A stretch of DNA of 64,000 nt from Gammaproteobacteria bacterium (GTDB lineage: Bacteria; Pseudomonadota; Gammaproteobacteria; JAABTG01): the NCBI GenBank assembly GCA_034522055.1, contig JAXHLS010000002.1, positions 2,933,549-2,997,548 of the forward strand, in the 5' to 3' direction. The notes beneath the pieces were generated by a model, which did not search any database, was not told the origin of the DNA, and saw nothing but the letters and a program-made list of their open reading frames with translations. The translations under genes were made by a program, and so were the position numbers. This document shows, piece by piece, positions 26,359-35,230 of the stretch (its first letter is position 1; every line of letters starts with the position of its first letter).

Positions 26359-27120
26359 TCAAAACGAGAGGAAACGGTTCTCGGGGGTGAGTTCGGCGGC
26401 ACCCTGGCCCCGGTCGGTGATGAACTGCACGCGGAGTCGCTGGGTGGCGGGGAAGGGCTCGAACAGTCGTACTTCCATCCGCTCGAGGCGGGTCGGGTGT
26501 TCGCAGTGGAAGCGGTAGTTCGCGGTGACGTCCGTATGGGTATCCGTCCCAGGGGTATGGTGATCTTCGTGGTCCCGGTGGTTTCCGGAACGGTCATGGT
26601 CTCGGCCGGTCTCCTGGGTTTCAGGTTCGCCGTCGTGGCCATGGTGGTCATGCATATCCTCCGGTCCATGGTGCGCGTCCTCCGTCGCAGGTTCCCGATC
26701 ATGGGCGTGTCGATCATGGCTGTCATCGGGATGTCCCTCGGTATGCCCCTGGGTATGCCCCTGAGTATGCCCATGCCCGGCCGCCATCAGCAGGGGGCTA
26801 TCCACGGTGTGGCTCTTTAGCGTACAGGCCGCCCGCGCCGGGAACCCGAACAGGGCGGTCCCTGCCTCGAGGCGCCCCAGGGCCTGGGTCACCGCATCCC
26901 GCTCGGCGGGGGAGGTGGGGGCGTGCTCGAAACCGAAGATATTGACCGCCGGACTGTCCAGCCCGATATGGACCTCGTGGCCTTCCCGGGCCACGTTGAG
27001 GGTGGCCAGGCCGTGGACATGGGCCCCGTGTCCGCGGCGTTCATCGGCCGCGGCCGGCTGGAGTCCCAGACTGGTGGCGACGAGAGCGGCGGAAAGGGCG
27101 GTGGCGACGGTGCGGTTCAT
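26359..27120 (-). CDS. zrgA: ZrgA-family periplasmic zinc-binding protein (DUF2796)
   Basis: A 253-residue exported protein (signal peptide ending PAAA) of the ZrgA/DUF2796 family, whose Vibrio member helps import zinc with an ABC transporter. The ordered N-terminal part (HGAHVHGLATLNVA, VNIFGFEHAP) and C-terminal part (NYRFHCEHPTRLERMEVRLF) flank a long His/Asp/Glu-rich linker of about 90 residues. That linker includes three GHTQ/EGH repeats and a GHDGEPE-type tail. It is 51 bp downstream of the DUF1826 gene in the same direction. Confidence 0.88.
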   Translation of the reverse strand: MNRTVATALSAALVATSLGLQPAAADERRGHGAHVHGLATLNVAREGHEVHIGLDSPAVNIFGFEHAPTSPAERDAVTQALGRLEAGTALFGFPARAACTLKSHTVDSPLLMAAGHGHTQGHTQGHTEGHPDDSHDRHAHDREPATEDAHHGPEDMHDHHGHDGEPETQETGRDHDRSGNHRDHEDHHTPGTDTHTDVTANYRFHCEHPTRLERMEVRLFEPFPATQRLRVQFITDRGQGAAELTPENRFLSF

Positions 27121-27171
27121 GGAAGTTCCTCGTGATGGGGGTTGGCAAAGGCAGCAGGCCCATGGCCGCGG

Positions 27172-27822
27172 TCAACAGTCCAGGCACAGTAACACCCGGG
27201 TCTGGCCGGTGCCGGCTACGGGGGGAGAGCGATGCACCAGGGCGTTGCCCGCATTGCCGGGAAAGAGTTCGCCTTTCATGACGCCGACCCAGAAGGGTTC
27301 GAAGCAGGCGGGGACGCCGTGGCGCAGGATGTCCTCGTTGGGCTTGAAATGGGCCTGGGCATGACGGTCCACCTGCGCGTTGCGCAGCCATTCGGTGCCG
27401 GGGCCGCGATAGGTGCACAGCAGTCGCAGGTGGGTGCGGTCGACGTGAAAGCGGCGGCAGCCGTCGCCGTCGGTGGTCTCGAGGCGCAGGGTGACGGGTC
27501 GGGGCCCCGCGAGTTCGTGGAATACGCCTACCAGTTCATGGATGTCCTCCACCCAATGGGGATAGCGATGGGTGTCGAAGCCCTGGCCCTGGAACAGCGT
27601 CGCGACGTCCTGGACCCGGCTGGTCGGCGTGGTGGGGACACGCACGTCGGGAAACGATGAGGCGTCCAGGGTGCCCAGTTCCCCGACGATGAGGGGCGAC
27701 GGGCCGCGGTACCACAGGGCCAGGTTGATGCCCGGCTCCAGGATGCGGCCAAGGGCAATCTTATCCGTGGTGCCTGCGACATGGCCCGTCGCGGGGAACA
27801 GCGGTGGCGGCTTATGGGACAT
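27172..27822 (-). CDS. DUF1826 domain protein
   Basis: A 216-residue cytosolic protein with the DUF1826 pattern: HVDRTHLRLLCTYRGPGTEW, an NEDILRHGVP stretch, and a C-terminal VHRSPPVAGTGQTRVLLCLDC. DUF1826 genes are recurrent members of predicted Zur regulons, usually next to COG0523 GTPases, and their biochemical role is unknown. A palindrome resembling a Zur operator lies about 45 bp upstream. The gene is followed by zrgA. Confidence 0.85.
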   Translation of the reverse strand: MSHKPPPLFPATGHVAGTTDKIALGRILEPGINLALWYRGPSPLIVGELGTLDASSFPDVRVPTTPTSRVQDVATLFQGQGFDTHRYPHWVEDIHELVGVFHELAGPRPVTLRLETTDGDGCRRFHVDRTHLRLLCTYRGPGTEWLRNAQVDRHAQAHFKPNEDILRHGVPACFEPFWVGVMKGELFPGNAGNALVHRSPPVAGTGQTRVLLCLDC

Positions 27823-27861
27823 AGGCGTTCATTCGCTATATGGGCTTGGTCAGGCAAACAG

Positions 27862-27879
27862 ATGTTTATGTTATAACAT
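27862..27879. promoter_or_regulatory. Zur-like palindrome
   Basis: ATGTTTATGTTATAACAT contains a perfect 12-bp palindrome (ATGTTATAACAT, 27868-27879). It also contains two Zur half sites with a two-base rather than one-base centre. It precedes the DUF1826-zrgA operon. The spacing departs from consensus, so the call is tentative. Confidence 0.5.
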
Positions 27880-28098
27880 CACAAGATGAGGTCAAGGTCG
27901 GCGGGTAGGGCGGTCGTGGTTTCCTGGTCCATCCCGTGGCTCGCTGGTTTGAACAGCAATCTGCCGCTCGCGCAGCGGCAGGGCCGGGATGGGCATGCGA
28001 GGGGCGTGCCGAAAGACCCACACGACGGGTGGTGTCCGCGGACCCCCCGGCAGCGTAAAATGATTAACGAGACTCAGTCAGGATGAAGGCGGATTACC

Positions 28099-29184
28099 AT
28101 GACCACTACGGGTTCCGATTCAAGCGAGGTCACCATCCACCGGGCCGATTACCCCCTGCCGGGCAGCGTGCCGGTGCCTGCCTATTCCGACACCGAGAAG
28201 GCGTCCCTGCGGGAACGCATCAAGGCCCTGCTGAAGGCCCGGGACGCCGTGCTGGTGGCCCACTACTACACCGACGAGGAACTCCAGCGGCTGGCGGAGG
28301 AGACGGGCGGCTGTGTGTCGGACTCCCTGGAGATGGCCCGTTTCGGCCATGATCACCCGGCCACCACCCTGGTGGTGGCGGGGGTGCGCTTTATGGGCGA
28401 GACCGCCAAGATCCTGAATCCCGAGAAGCGCGTGGTCATGCCCACCCTGGAGGCCGAGTGCTCCCTGGATCTGGACTGCCCCGCCGCCGACTTCGCGGCC
28501 TTTTGTGACCAGCATCCGGACCGCACCGTGGTGGTCTATGCCAACACCAGCGCCGAGGTGAAGGCGCGGGCCGACTGGGTAGTGACCTCCAGCATCGCGG
28601 TGGACGTGGTGCGCTATCTGCACGACCGCGGCGAGAAGATCCTGTTTGCCCCCGATCGGCATCTCGGGGCCTACGTGCGCAGCGTCACCGGCGCCGACAT
28701 GGTGCTGTGGCAGGGCGCCTGTGTGGTCCACGAGGCCTTCAAGGCCACGGCCCTGGAGGGCCTGAAGAAAGAACATCCCGAGGCCGCGATCCTGGTGCAT
28801 CCCGAGTCACCGGCGGATGTCATCGCCCAGGCCGATGTCGTGGGGTCCACCACCCAGCTCATCAAGGCGGTGGGGGAGTTGCCCAATCCCACCTTCATCG
28901 TCGCCACCGACGACGGGATCTTCTACAAGATGCAGCAGCAGGCCCCCGGCAAGCGCCTCATCGAGGCTCCCACCGCGGGGGCCGGCGCCACCTGCGAGAG
29001 CTGCGCCCATTGCCCGTGGATGGCCATGAACAGCATGCATTCCCTGCTGCAGGTCCTGGAGCACGGGGGCAACGAGATCCACGTGGAAGAGTCCATCCGG
29101 CTGCGCGCCCTGCGTTCCACCGAGCGCATGATGGCGTTCCGAGAGGCTCAGTTGCAGGGCATCCTTTCCGATACCGACATCTGA
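28099..29184 (+). CDS. nadA: Quinolinate synthase
   Basis: NadA condenses iminoaspartate with dihydroxyacetone phosphate to make quinolinate for NAD synthesis. It is cytosolic and needs a [4Fe-4S] cluster. The 361-residue protein has normal length. Cysteines at the expected ligand positions are C121 (EAECSLD), C208 (GACVVHE) and the CESCAHC group (299-305). Other landmarks are [11 protein letters not shown] and [11 protein letters not shown]. The start is the ATG at 28099. nadB and nadC are not in the window. Confidence 0.97.
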   Translation: MTTTGSDSSEVTIHRADYPLPGSVPVPAYSDTEKASLRERIKALLKARDAVLVAHYYTDEELQRLAEETGGCVSDSLEMARFGHDHPATTLVVAGVRFMGETAKILNPEKRVVMPTLEAECSLDLDCPAADFAAFCDQHPDRTVVVYANTSAEVKARADWVVTSSIAVDVVRYLHDRGEKILFAPDRHLGAYVRSVTGADMVLWQGACVVHEAFKATALEGLKKEHPEAAILVHPESPADVIAQADVVGSTTQLIKAVGELPNPTFIVATDDGIFYKMQQQAPGKRLIEAPTAGAGATCESCAHCPWMAMNSMHSLLQVLEHGGNEIHVEESIRLRALRSTERMMAFREAQLQGILSDTDI

Positions 29185-29526
29185 GACGACATCCACCGCC
29201 TGTTCCCGGAGCACGGATGTAGGTCGGGATTCATCCTGACATCCGGCCCGGCTCCATGCCTCTCACGCCGGGTTGGAATCCCCACCGGCGGGCTGTCGGG
29301 CTGAAGCCCGACCTACAAATATCGTCCACCGCCATTCCCGGGGCACGGATGTAGGTCGGGATTCATCCCGACATCCAGGCCCGGCCGCACGCGCCTCCGG
29401 CCGAGACGGAACCACCCGCAGGCTGTCGGGCTGAAGCCCGACCTACAAATATCGCCCCCCGCCCTGTTCCCGGGGCGCGGATGTGGGTCGGGATTCATCC
29501 CGACACTCCGGCGCCAAGGTCGGATC
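29185..29526. repeat. Array of five REP-like palindromes
   Basis: Alternating ATTCATC-type (29219, 29350, 29482) and CTGAAGC-type (29293, 29423) palindromes with conserved linkers (GTTCCCGGGGCRCGGATGTAG) fill the space between the convergent nadA and amidase genes. The alternating orientation is typical of BIME-like mosaics. Confidence 0.85.
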
Positions 29527-30990
29527 TCAATCCGGCATGCCGCGACCACCGTTGCCCGGGGACGCGAGGTGCTGCAATCGCGGGGCGATACCGAGCCGCT
29601 CCCGCGCCGTGCCCAGGACCGCCTCGCAGGCGGCCCCCACCTCCAGCAGGCGGGGATCCGCGCCGCCGCGGGCTATCAACTGCAGGCCCACGGGCATGCC
29701 CTCGGCGTCCAGTCCTACCGGCAGGGTCATGGCACACAGATCCAGCATATTGGCCATGGCCGGGTTGCGCAGGGTGCGCAGGTTGATCTCCCGGTACGCG
29801 TCCCCATCGGCCACGCTCGCCACGGCGGGCGGGGTGGCGGCCAGGGTGGGGGTCACCAGTACGTCCATGGACCGAAAGTGGAGATCGGCGGTGGCGGCCA
29901 GTGCCTGCAGCCGGCGCCGGCGCCGCAGATATTCCCGGGCCGGCAGCCGCCCGGCGTCTCCGAGGCGGGCCACCACCCGGGGATCCATGGTGTCCAGCCA
30001 CGCCGGCAGCTCGCTGCTGAGAAACTCGTGGAGTTCGGGGGCCGCGAGATGGCCGAGCAGGAAGAGTTCGAGGGCCTCATCCAGCTCCGCCACGTCCACG
30101 GTGGTGAGTGCGGCCCCGGCGGCTTCGAGTTCCTGCAGGGCCAGGCGCACCGTGTCGGCGATGCCCGGTGAGCAGTCATCCCAGAACAGATGCTCGCACA
30201 GGCCGAGGCGGCAGCCGGCAAGGGGCATCGACGCCGATGACGCCGGGGCGGGTTCCAGCCCCAGAGCCTGGTCCAGCGCCTGGTCCAGGGCCTGGAAGGC
30301 CAACCGGGCGTCGGCCACGGTGCGGGTCAGGATCCCCACCGAGTCGATGCTGGAGGATAGGGGGACGATGCCGCCGGTGGGCCAGCGGCCGCGAGTGGTC
30401 TTGAAGCCCACGGTGCCCGTCATGCTGGCGGGGATGCGGGCCGAGCCGGCGGTGTCCGTGCCCAGAGCAACGAGGGCATCCACGTGCAGGCTTACGCCGC
30501 CGCCGGCGGTGGAGCCTCCGGGCACGCGATGGACCCCGGCGTCCCAGGGGTTCACCGGTACGGGCCAATGAGGATTGGTGCCGAGACCGCCGAAGGCGAA
30601 CTCCACGCTGTGGGTCTTGCCGGTGAATACGCCGAGACGATTGCGCAGGGCGGCCACCACCGGCCCATCCACGGCCCATGGCGCCGGCAGGGGACGGGGG
30701 CTGCCGGCGCGGGTGGTGAAACCCGTGACCCCAAATAGGTCCTTGATGGAGATGGGGATCCCCTGCAGCGGGCCGAGGTCTGCGCCGGTGGCGAACGCCG
30801 CGTCGGCCGCCCGCGCCTGGCCCAGCGCCAGCCCGTCGTTGCGCTCGATGTACGCCCCGAACCCTTGGTCGTATTCCCCGTAGCGGGCGTTACCGGCCTC
30901 GATCAGGGCCGCGGCGGTGACGGTGCCGTCGCGGAGCGCACGCACGATTCGGGCGAGGGAGTCATCGAGGCTGCAGGTGGCGGGGGTCAT
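29527..30990 (-). CDS. Amidase signature-family hydrolase
   Basis: A 487-residue enzyme of the Ser-cisSer-Lys amidase family. The catalytic lysine is in GIPISIKDLFG, the cis-serine in PGGSTAGGG (usually GGSSGGS) and the nucleophilic serine in GTDTAGSARIPA. It is more likely a stand-alone amidase than GatA, because the GatA-specific C-terminal motifs and gatB/gatC neighbours are absent. ATG at 30990 is preferred to a TTG at 31032. The physiological substrate is unknown. Confidence 0.88.
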   Translation of the reverse strand: MTPATCSLDDSLARIVRALRDGTVTAAALIEAGNARYGEYDQGFGAYIERNDGLALGQARAADAAFATGADLGPLQGIPISIKDLFGVTGFTTRAGSPRPLPAPWAVDGPVVAALRNRLGVFTGKTHSVEFAFGGLGTNPHWPVPVNPWDAGVHRVPGGSTAGGGVSLHVDALVALGTDTAGSARIPASMTGTVGFKTTRGRWPTGGIVPLSSSIDSVGILTRTVADARLAFQALDQALDQALGLEPAPASSASMPLAGCRLGLCEHLFWDDCSPGIADTVRLALQELEAAGAALTTVDVAELDEALELFLLGHLAAPELHEFLSSELPAWLDTMDPRVVARLGDAGRLPAREYLRRRRRLQALAATADLHFRSMDVLVTPTLAATPPAVASVADGDAYREINLRTLRNPAMANMLDLCAMTLPVGLDAEGMPVGLQLIARGGADPRLLEVGAACEAVLGTARERLGIAPRLQHLASPGNGGRGMPD

Positions 30991-31300
30991 GGCGGGGGAA
31001 TTGTCGGCTATGGTGGATGGCCAGTGTAGCAACGCCCGTTCCTTTCCCCCACCGGCGAGCGGATCCTGAGCAGCCCGCGACCCCGGACTCTTCAGCAGAT
31101 CTCGCGGACGAGCCTCGAGATGAAACAGGGATTTGTCGGTATTTTTTACACGCGGGCCTGTTTAATGTTCCATCTCCGGCCACGCCTAATCCGCAACTAA
31201 TTGATATGGAGGGTTTTAAACTGTGTCAAAGGCCGGATGGCGTTGATCTTGCCTAAGAGTTGAGTATGACCATGCAACCGCGTTCACGGGCCCCGGGGCC
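30991..31300. other. Spacer without visible gene
   Basis: Divergent region between the amidase and the transglycosylase. It has an AT-richer stretch at 31135-31230 that could hold promoters, but no motif is clear enough to call. Confidence 0.4.
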
Positions 31301-32131
31301 ATGCAGCGACTGAAGCTCTCCAACTGGCTGGCGGTGGGTGTCCTGGCCTTGGCCGGCCAGTGTGCGTGGGCCATGGAGGCGCCGTCCGTAGAGGCCCTGC
31401 TGCAGCAGGAGGACCCCGCGGTTCTTACCCGCTGGGGCCTGCGTTACGCCCACGGTGAGGGCGTGGAGCGAGACGTGGCGCGGGCGGTGAAGCTCTTCTG
31501 CAAGGCCGCCCGGGATAACCACGCGCCGGCCGCCTACGAACTGGGTGTCATCTACATGCATGGCCGCGGCGTGGTGCGGGATGATGGTTTGGCCGCCGCC
31601 TGGCTGTCCCGGGCGGCGGCGCAGGATACCCATGCCGCGCGGCTGCTGCGCCTGGTATCCGCGGGGGAGAAACCCGTCGAGCCCCGATGCCTATTGCCGG
31701 ACGGTAGCGAATACCTGGCCCCCATCGAGAGCGTGCCCGACCCCAGCCCCGAACTCATCCTGACGTGGGTGGAGCGCCTGGCGCCGGAGTATGGCCTGGA
31801 CCCGGCCCTGGTGGCGGCGGTCATCCGTACCGAATCCAATTTCGACCCCCGGGCCCGCTCTCCCAAGGACGCCCGGGGCCTGATGCAGCTCATTCCCGCC
31901 ACCGCCCGACGCTTCGGCGTGGAGGACATCTGGGACCCGGTGGAGAACCTGCGCGGTGGGCTGGCCTATCTGCGCTGGCTCCTCGACCACTTCGACGGCG
32001 ATGTGGAGTTGGCCCTGGCCGGCTACAACGCCGGCGAGAATGCCGTGCGCAGGTATCGCGGCATTCCCCCCTACGCCGAGACCCGGCGCTACGTGCAACG
32101 GGTGACGCGCCGGGTCGCCCTGCAGATGTAG
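31301..32131 (+). CDS. Lytic transglycosylase with Sel1 repeats
   Basis: A 276-residue exported protein that probably cleaves peptidoglycan. A signal peptide ([16 protein letters not shown]) is followed by two Sel1-type repeats at about residues 42-112 ([20 protein letters not shown] and [20 protein letters not shown]). An SLT catalytic domain spans about 150-270. The catalytic glutamate is in [13 protein letters not shown], with the supporting motifs [10 protein letters not shown] and [12 protein letters not shown]. The start is the ATG at 31301. Confidence 0.92.
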   Translation: MQRLKLSNWLAVGVLALAGQCAWAMEAPSVEALLQQEDPAVLTRWGLRYAHGEGVERDVARAVKLFCKAARDNHAPAAYELGVIYMHGRGVVRDDGLAAAWLSRAAAQDTHAARLLRLVSAGEKPVEPRCLLPDGSEYLAPIESVPDPSPELILTWVERLAPEYGLDPALVAAVIRTESNFDPRARSPKDARGLMQLIPATARRFGVEDIWDPVENLRGGLAYLRWLLDHFDGDVELALAGYNAGENAVRRYRGIPPYAETRRYVQRVTRRVALQM

Positions 32132-32401
32132 GCCGGCCGCGTTATCCGCAGCACTTTTCAGCCGCCCCCGCACCAGGCACCTCGACCCACCCTCCTGCGC
32201 GTGTTCAGGCGTCCGGATACCGGGGCGTGATGGGCGCGGAACCCGCGGACAGCTCCTCCCGAGAAGGCACTGAACACCGGGGCTTTGCCATGGTCGAAGG
32301 CATAGCACTTCAACCACACCGCTAACCCTGCGCTTGAATCGACCACCACCGGACCCTATGTTCACACCTGCCTTGGGCGCACCTCGATGGGGAGACCTTC
32401 A

Positions 32402-32485
32402 ATGCTGATGAGATTGCTCGGCGGCCTGCTGCTGCTGGCCAGCGTGGGCCTGGTCTCCTGTCAGGCCTTCATCCATGCCTTCTGA
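32402..32485 (+). CDS. 27-residue entericidin-like lipopeptide
   Basis: A very short ORF, MLMRLLGGLLLLASVGLVSC plus seven residues, has the form of a lipoprotein signal peptide with lipobox LVSC and almost no mature part (CQAFIHAF). It is preceded by GGGGAGACC at suitable spacing. It overlaps the start of the XpaC gene by 11 bp, which suggests translational coupling. Entericidin-type lipopeptides look similar, though they are usually longer. Confidence 0.5.
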   Translation: MLMRLLGGLLLLASVGLVSCQAFIHAF

Positions 32486-33368
32486 ACCCCGGCCGCTGTT
32501 GACCGAGGCCCAGGGGGCGCTGCTGCGCAAGGGCGTGCGGGAGGTAGGGGACCGCCTCACGGCCCTGCGCCGGGGAGTGCGGGGTGTGCTGCTCTACATC
32601 CTGCCGCTGCCGCTGGCGTTGGCGGCCCTGGTGAGCCTGGCCTCGGGCAGCTTTCCAGCCGCCATGGCCGCCGCGGCGGCCTTCGCCCTGGTGGTGGTGG
32701 GTGGTTACCTCAACCGGCGTGGCCTGGTGGAAGAACTCGTGGCGCCGGAGCGGCGCTATACGCGCCCTTCGCGCCTGCCCTACAAGTATCTTGCTGCGGC
32801 CCTGGTGGGGGCCGGCACGGCCCTCGCTGCCTATGGTGCGGTGGGCCAGGGGCTGCTCGTCAGCCTGACCTTCGGCCTGTTGGCAGTGGCGGGTTTTCAT
32901 CTGGCCTACGGGCTGCCCCGCCCCGGGGTGCTGCTGAGCCGCCCGTCGCCGGGGGGTACGGATCGTCCCCTGCGCCGGGCCCTCGAACAGGCGGAGGGCC
33001 GCCTGATCGCTATCGAGAAGGCAGCCCTGGGGGTCCGCAATGCGGAACTGGAGCAGCGGCTGCGGCGTATCGCGGTCCAGGGGCACGGCATCCTCGATCT
33101 TATCGTCGAGCGTCCGCAGGAACTCTACCGGGCACGTAAGTTTCTGAACGTCTATCTGGAGGGTGCCGAGCGGGTGGCCGCCCGCTATGCTCGCACCCAC
33201 CGCCTAGCCCGCGGTGGCGAGCTGGAGCGGAATTTCCGTGCCGTGCTGGCGGAGATCGAGTCGGTCTTCGAGCGCCAGCGCGTGCGCCTGCTGGAGCAGG
33301 ATGTCCTCGACCTGGATGTCCAGATCGAAGTGTTGCGCAAACGGCTGGAGCAGGAAGGCATCCGCTGA
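32475..33368 (+). CDS. XpaC-family membrane protein
   Basis: A 297-residue protein with four hydrophobic helices in two pairs (about residues 35-75 and 105-145). A helical C-terminal half includes VERPQELYRARKFLNVYLEG. This is the XpaC pattern, first named for 5-bromo-4-chloroindolyl phosphate hydrolysis. XpaC genes are very often paired with TelA/YaaN genes, as here. The function of the pair is still unclear, though they are linked to toxic-anion or envelope-stress resistance. Confidence 0.85.
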   Translation: MPSEPRPLLTEAQGALLRKGVREVGDRLTALRRGVRGVLLYILPLPLALAALVSLASGSFPAAMAAAAAFALVVVGGYLNRRGLVEELVAPERRYTRPSRLPYKYLAAALVGAGTALAAYGAVGQGLLVSLTFGLLAVAGFHLAYGLPRPGVLLSRPSPGGTDRPLRRALEQAEGRLIAIEKAALGVRNAELEQRLRRIAVQGHGILDLIVERPQELYRARKFLNVYLEGAERVAARYARTHRLARGGELERNFRAVLAEIESVFERQRVRLLEQDVLDLDVQIEVLRKRLEQEGIR

Positions 33369-33399
33369 ACCCTGTCCTTCACCCCCTGAGGAAACCACC

Positions 33400-34536
33400 A
33401 TGTCCCAAGATCCGGAACCCCATGGCAGCGCCATCACACCGGTCGATGCACCGGCCGCCGAGAACGGGACCGTGCCGGATCGCTTGTCGCGCCAGGACAT
33501 CGAACCCCTGCTGGCGGAGCTGGACCTCACCGACAGCCACTCCGTGCTGTTTTTCGGCAGCCGTTCCCAGGAGCGTCTGACCGAGGTCTCGGACAGCCTG
33601 CTGGAGCGGGTGCGCGCCAAGGACGCGGGGCCGGCGGGGGACGCCCTCAACGACATGGTCATGACCCTGCGCGGCTTCGATGTGAGCGACTTGGACCCCA
33701 ATGCCAGGGTGGGCTGGCTGGGACGTCTGATGGGCAAGGGCCGGGACGCCGCCAAGCTGTTGCAGCGCTACGAGGGGGTGCGGGACCAGATCGAGGCCGT
33801 CACCGAGCGCCTGGAGCGTCACAAGACGGCCCTCATGGAGGACATCGAGGCCCTGGACCGCCTGTACGCGGCGAATCTCGAATACTTCCACACCCTCGAA
33901 CGCTACATCGCCGCCGGCGAGGAGAAGCTGCGGGAACTCGACGAGGAGCATATCCCGGAGTTGGCGAAGGCGGTGGAGGCGGGGGGCGACACCCTGGCCG
34001 CCCAGCGCCTGCGTGACCTGCGGGGGACCCGGGACGATCTGGAGCGGCGTGTGCATGACCTGCGTCTCACCCGCCAGGTGACCATGCAGAGTCTGCCGAG
34101 CCTGCGCCTGGTGCAGGAGAACGACAAGTCCCTGGTGAGCAAGATGACGTCCACCCTGGTGAACACCGTGCCCCTGTGGCGCCAGCAACTGGCCCAGGCC
34201 CTCACCATCCATCGTTCCCGGGCGGCCACCGCGACCGTGGCCGCCGCCTCGGACCTCACCAACGAGCTGTTGCGGGCCAATGCCGACAACCTGCGCGAGG
34301 CCAATGCCGAGACCCGCCGGCAGGTGGAGCGCGGGGTGTTCGACATCGAGGCCGTGAGCGAGGCCAACCGCAGCCTCATCGGGACCATCGAGGACAGCCT
34401 ACGCATCGCCGACGAGGGCCGGGCGGCGCGTGCCAAGGCCAGTGCCGAGCTGAATGCCCTGGAGGCCCAGTTGCGTGAATCCCTGGCCGCCGCCAGCGCC
34501 CGTCAGGACGGTGCGGCCGGCAAGGCGCCTTCCTGA
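33400..34536 (+). CDS. TelA/YaaN-family toxic anion resistance protein
   Basis: A 378-residue, almost wholly helical cytosolic protein. Family landmarks are SVLFFGSRSQERLTEVSDSL near the N terminus, MTLRGFDVSDLDP, and a central PLWRQQLAQALTIHRS. The family is associated with tellurite and other toxic-anion resistance, but the mechanism is not established. The start at 33400 is preceded by GAGGAAACCACC. It lies 31 bp after xpaC and 33 bp before the DUF533 gene, forming one operon. Confidence 0.9.
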   Translation: MSQDPEPHGSAITPVDAPAAENGTVPDRLSRQDIEPLLAELDLTDSHSVLFFGSRSQERLTEVSDSLLERVRAKDAGPAGDALNDMVMTLRGFDVSDLDPNARVGWLGRLMGKGRDAAKLLQRYEGVRDQIEAVTERLERHKTALMEDIEALDRLYAANLEYFHTLERYIAAGEEKLRELDEEHIPELAKAVEAGGDTLAAQRLRDLRGTRDDLERRVHDLRLTRQVTMQSLPSLRLVQENDKSLVSKMTSTLVNTVPLWRQQLAQALTIHRSRAATATVAAASDLTNELLRANADNLREANAETRRQVERGVFDIEAVSEANRSLIGTIEDSLRIADEGRAARAKASAELNALEAQLRESLAAASARQDGAAGKAPS

Positions 34537-34569
34537 TGTCCGTTAACGTATTTTTCCTCTGGAGGTCTG

Positions 34570-35214
34570 ATGATGTTTGATGCCAAGCGTTTACTCGATC
34601 AACTGGTGGGCAGTGGCGCCGCCGGGGGCTTCGCCGGGGGGTTGGCGGGCGGTGCCCTGGCCAATGTCCTCGGCAGCAAGAAGGGCCGCAAGCTCGGTGG
34701 CAACGCCCTCAAGCTCGGCGGACTCGCCCTGGTGGGTGGCCTGGCCTATAAGGCGTGGCGCGACTATCAGCAGGGCCAGGCAGCCCCCGCGGGGGAGGTG
34801 CCGGTACCGCCGGCGGGCGCCGGTTTCCTGCCGTCGGAAAACGATGCTCGGAGTGCCGATGATCTCAGCGTGCTGCTGGTGCGCGCCATGATCGGCGCCG
34901 CCAAGGCCGACGGCAACATCGATACCCAGGAGAGCCAGGCCATCCTGAACCGCATCAACGAACTCCAGCTGCCGGCCGAGGACAAGGCGTTCCTGTTCGA
35001 GGAGTACAGCCGGCCTCTGGACATCGCCGCCATCGCCCGGGATGTGGATTCGCCGGAGCATGGGGTGGAGGTCTATGCCGCCTCGGCCCTCGTAGTGGAC
35101 CCGCCGTCACCGCCGGAGCGTATCTACCTGGACAGCCTGGCCCGGGAGCTGGGACTCGAGGATGGCCTGGTGCGCCAGATCCACGCCACCCTGGCCCAGG
35201 AGACCGGCGGCTGA
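34570..35214 (+). CDS. DUF533 protein with TerB-like domain
   Basis: A 214-residue protein with an N-terminal glycine-rich segment (GFAGGLAGGALANVLGSKKG) and a weak membrane helix. The C-terminal TerB-like helical domain spans about residues 100-214 (VLLVRAMIGAAKADGNIDTQ). DUF533 members (YebE in E. coli) are envelope-stress-associated. The position after TelA suggests that xpaC, telA and this gene act together. RBS TCTGGAGG precedes the ATG at 34570. Confidence 0.85.
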   Translation: MMFDAKRLLDQLVGSGAAGGFAGGLAGGALANVLGSKKGRKLGGNALKLGGLALVGGLAYKAWRDYQQGQAAPAGEVPVPPAGAGFLPSENDARSADDLSVLLVRAMIGAAKADGNIDTQESQAILNRINELQLPAEDKAFLFEEYSRPLDIAAIARDVDSPEHGVEVYAASALVVDPPSPPERIYLDSLARELGLEDGLVRQIHATLAQETGG

Positions 35215-35230
35215 TGGTGCAGTCCGTGCC

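Noticed and set aside
27886-28086. 66-residue ORF upstream of nadA
   Set aside because: Composition and lack of a ribosome site suggest chance; no family match is apparent.
29213-29515. Regularly spaced repeats as a CRISPR array
   Set aside because: The units are palindromic, alternate in type and orientation, and the spacers are themselves conserved. No cas genes are present. They fit REP/BIME-like elements.
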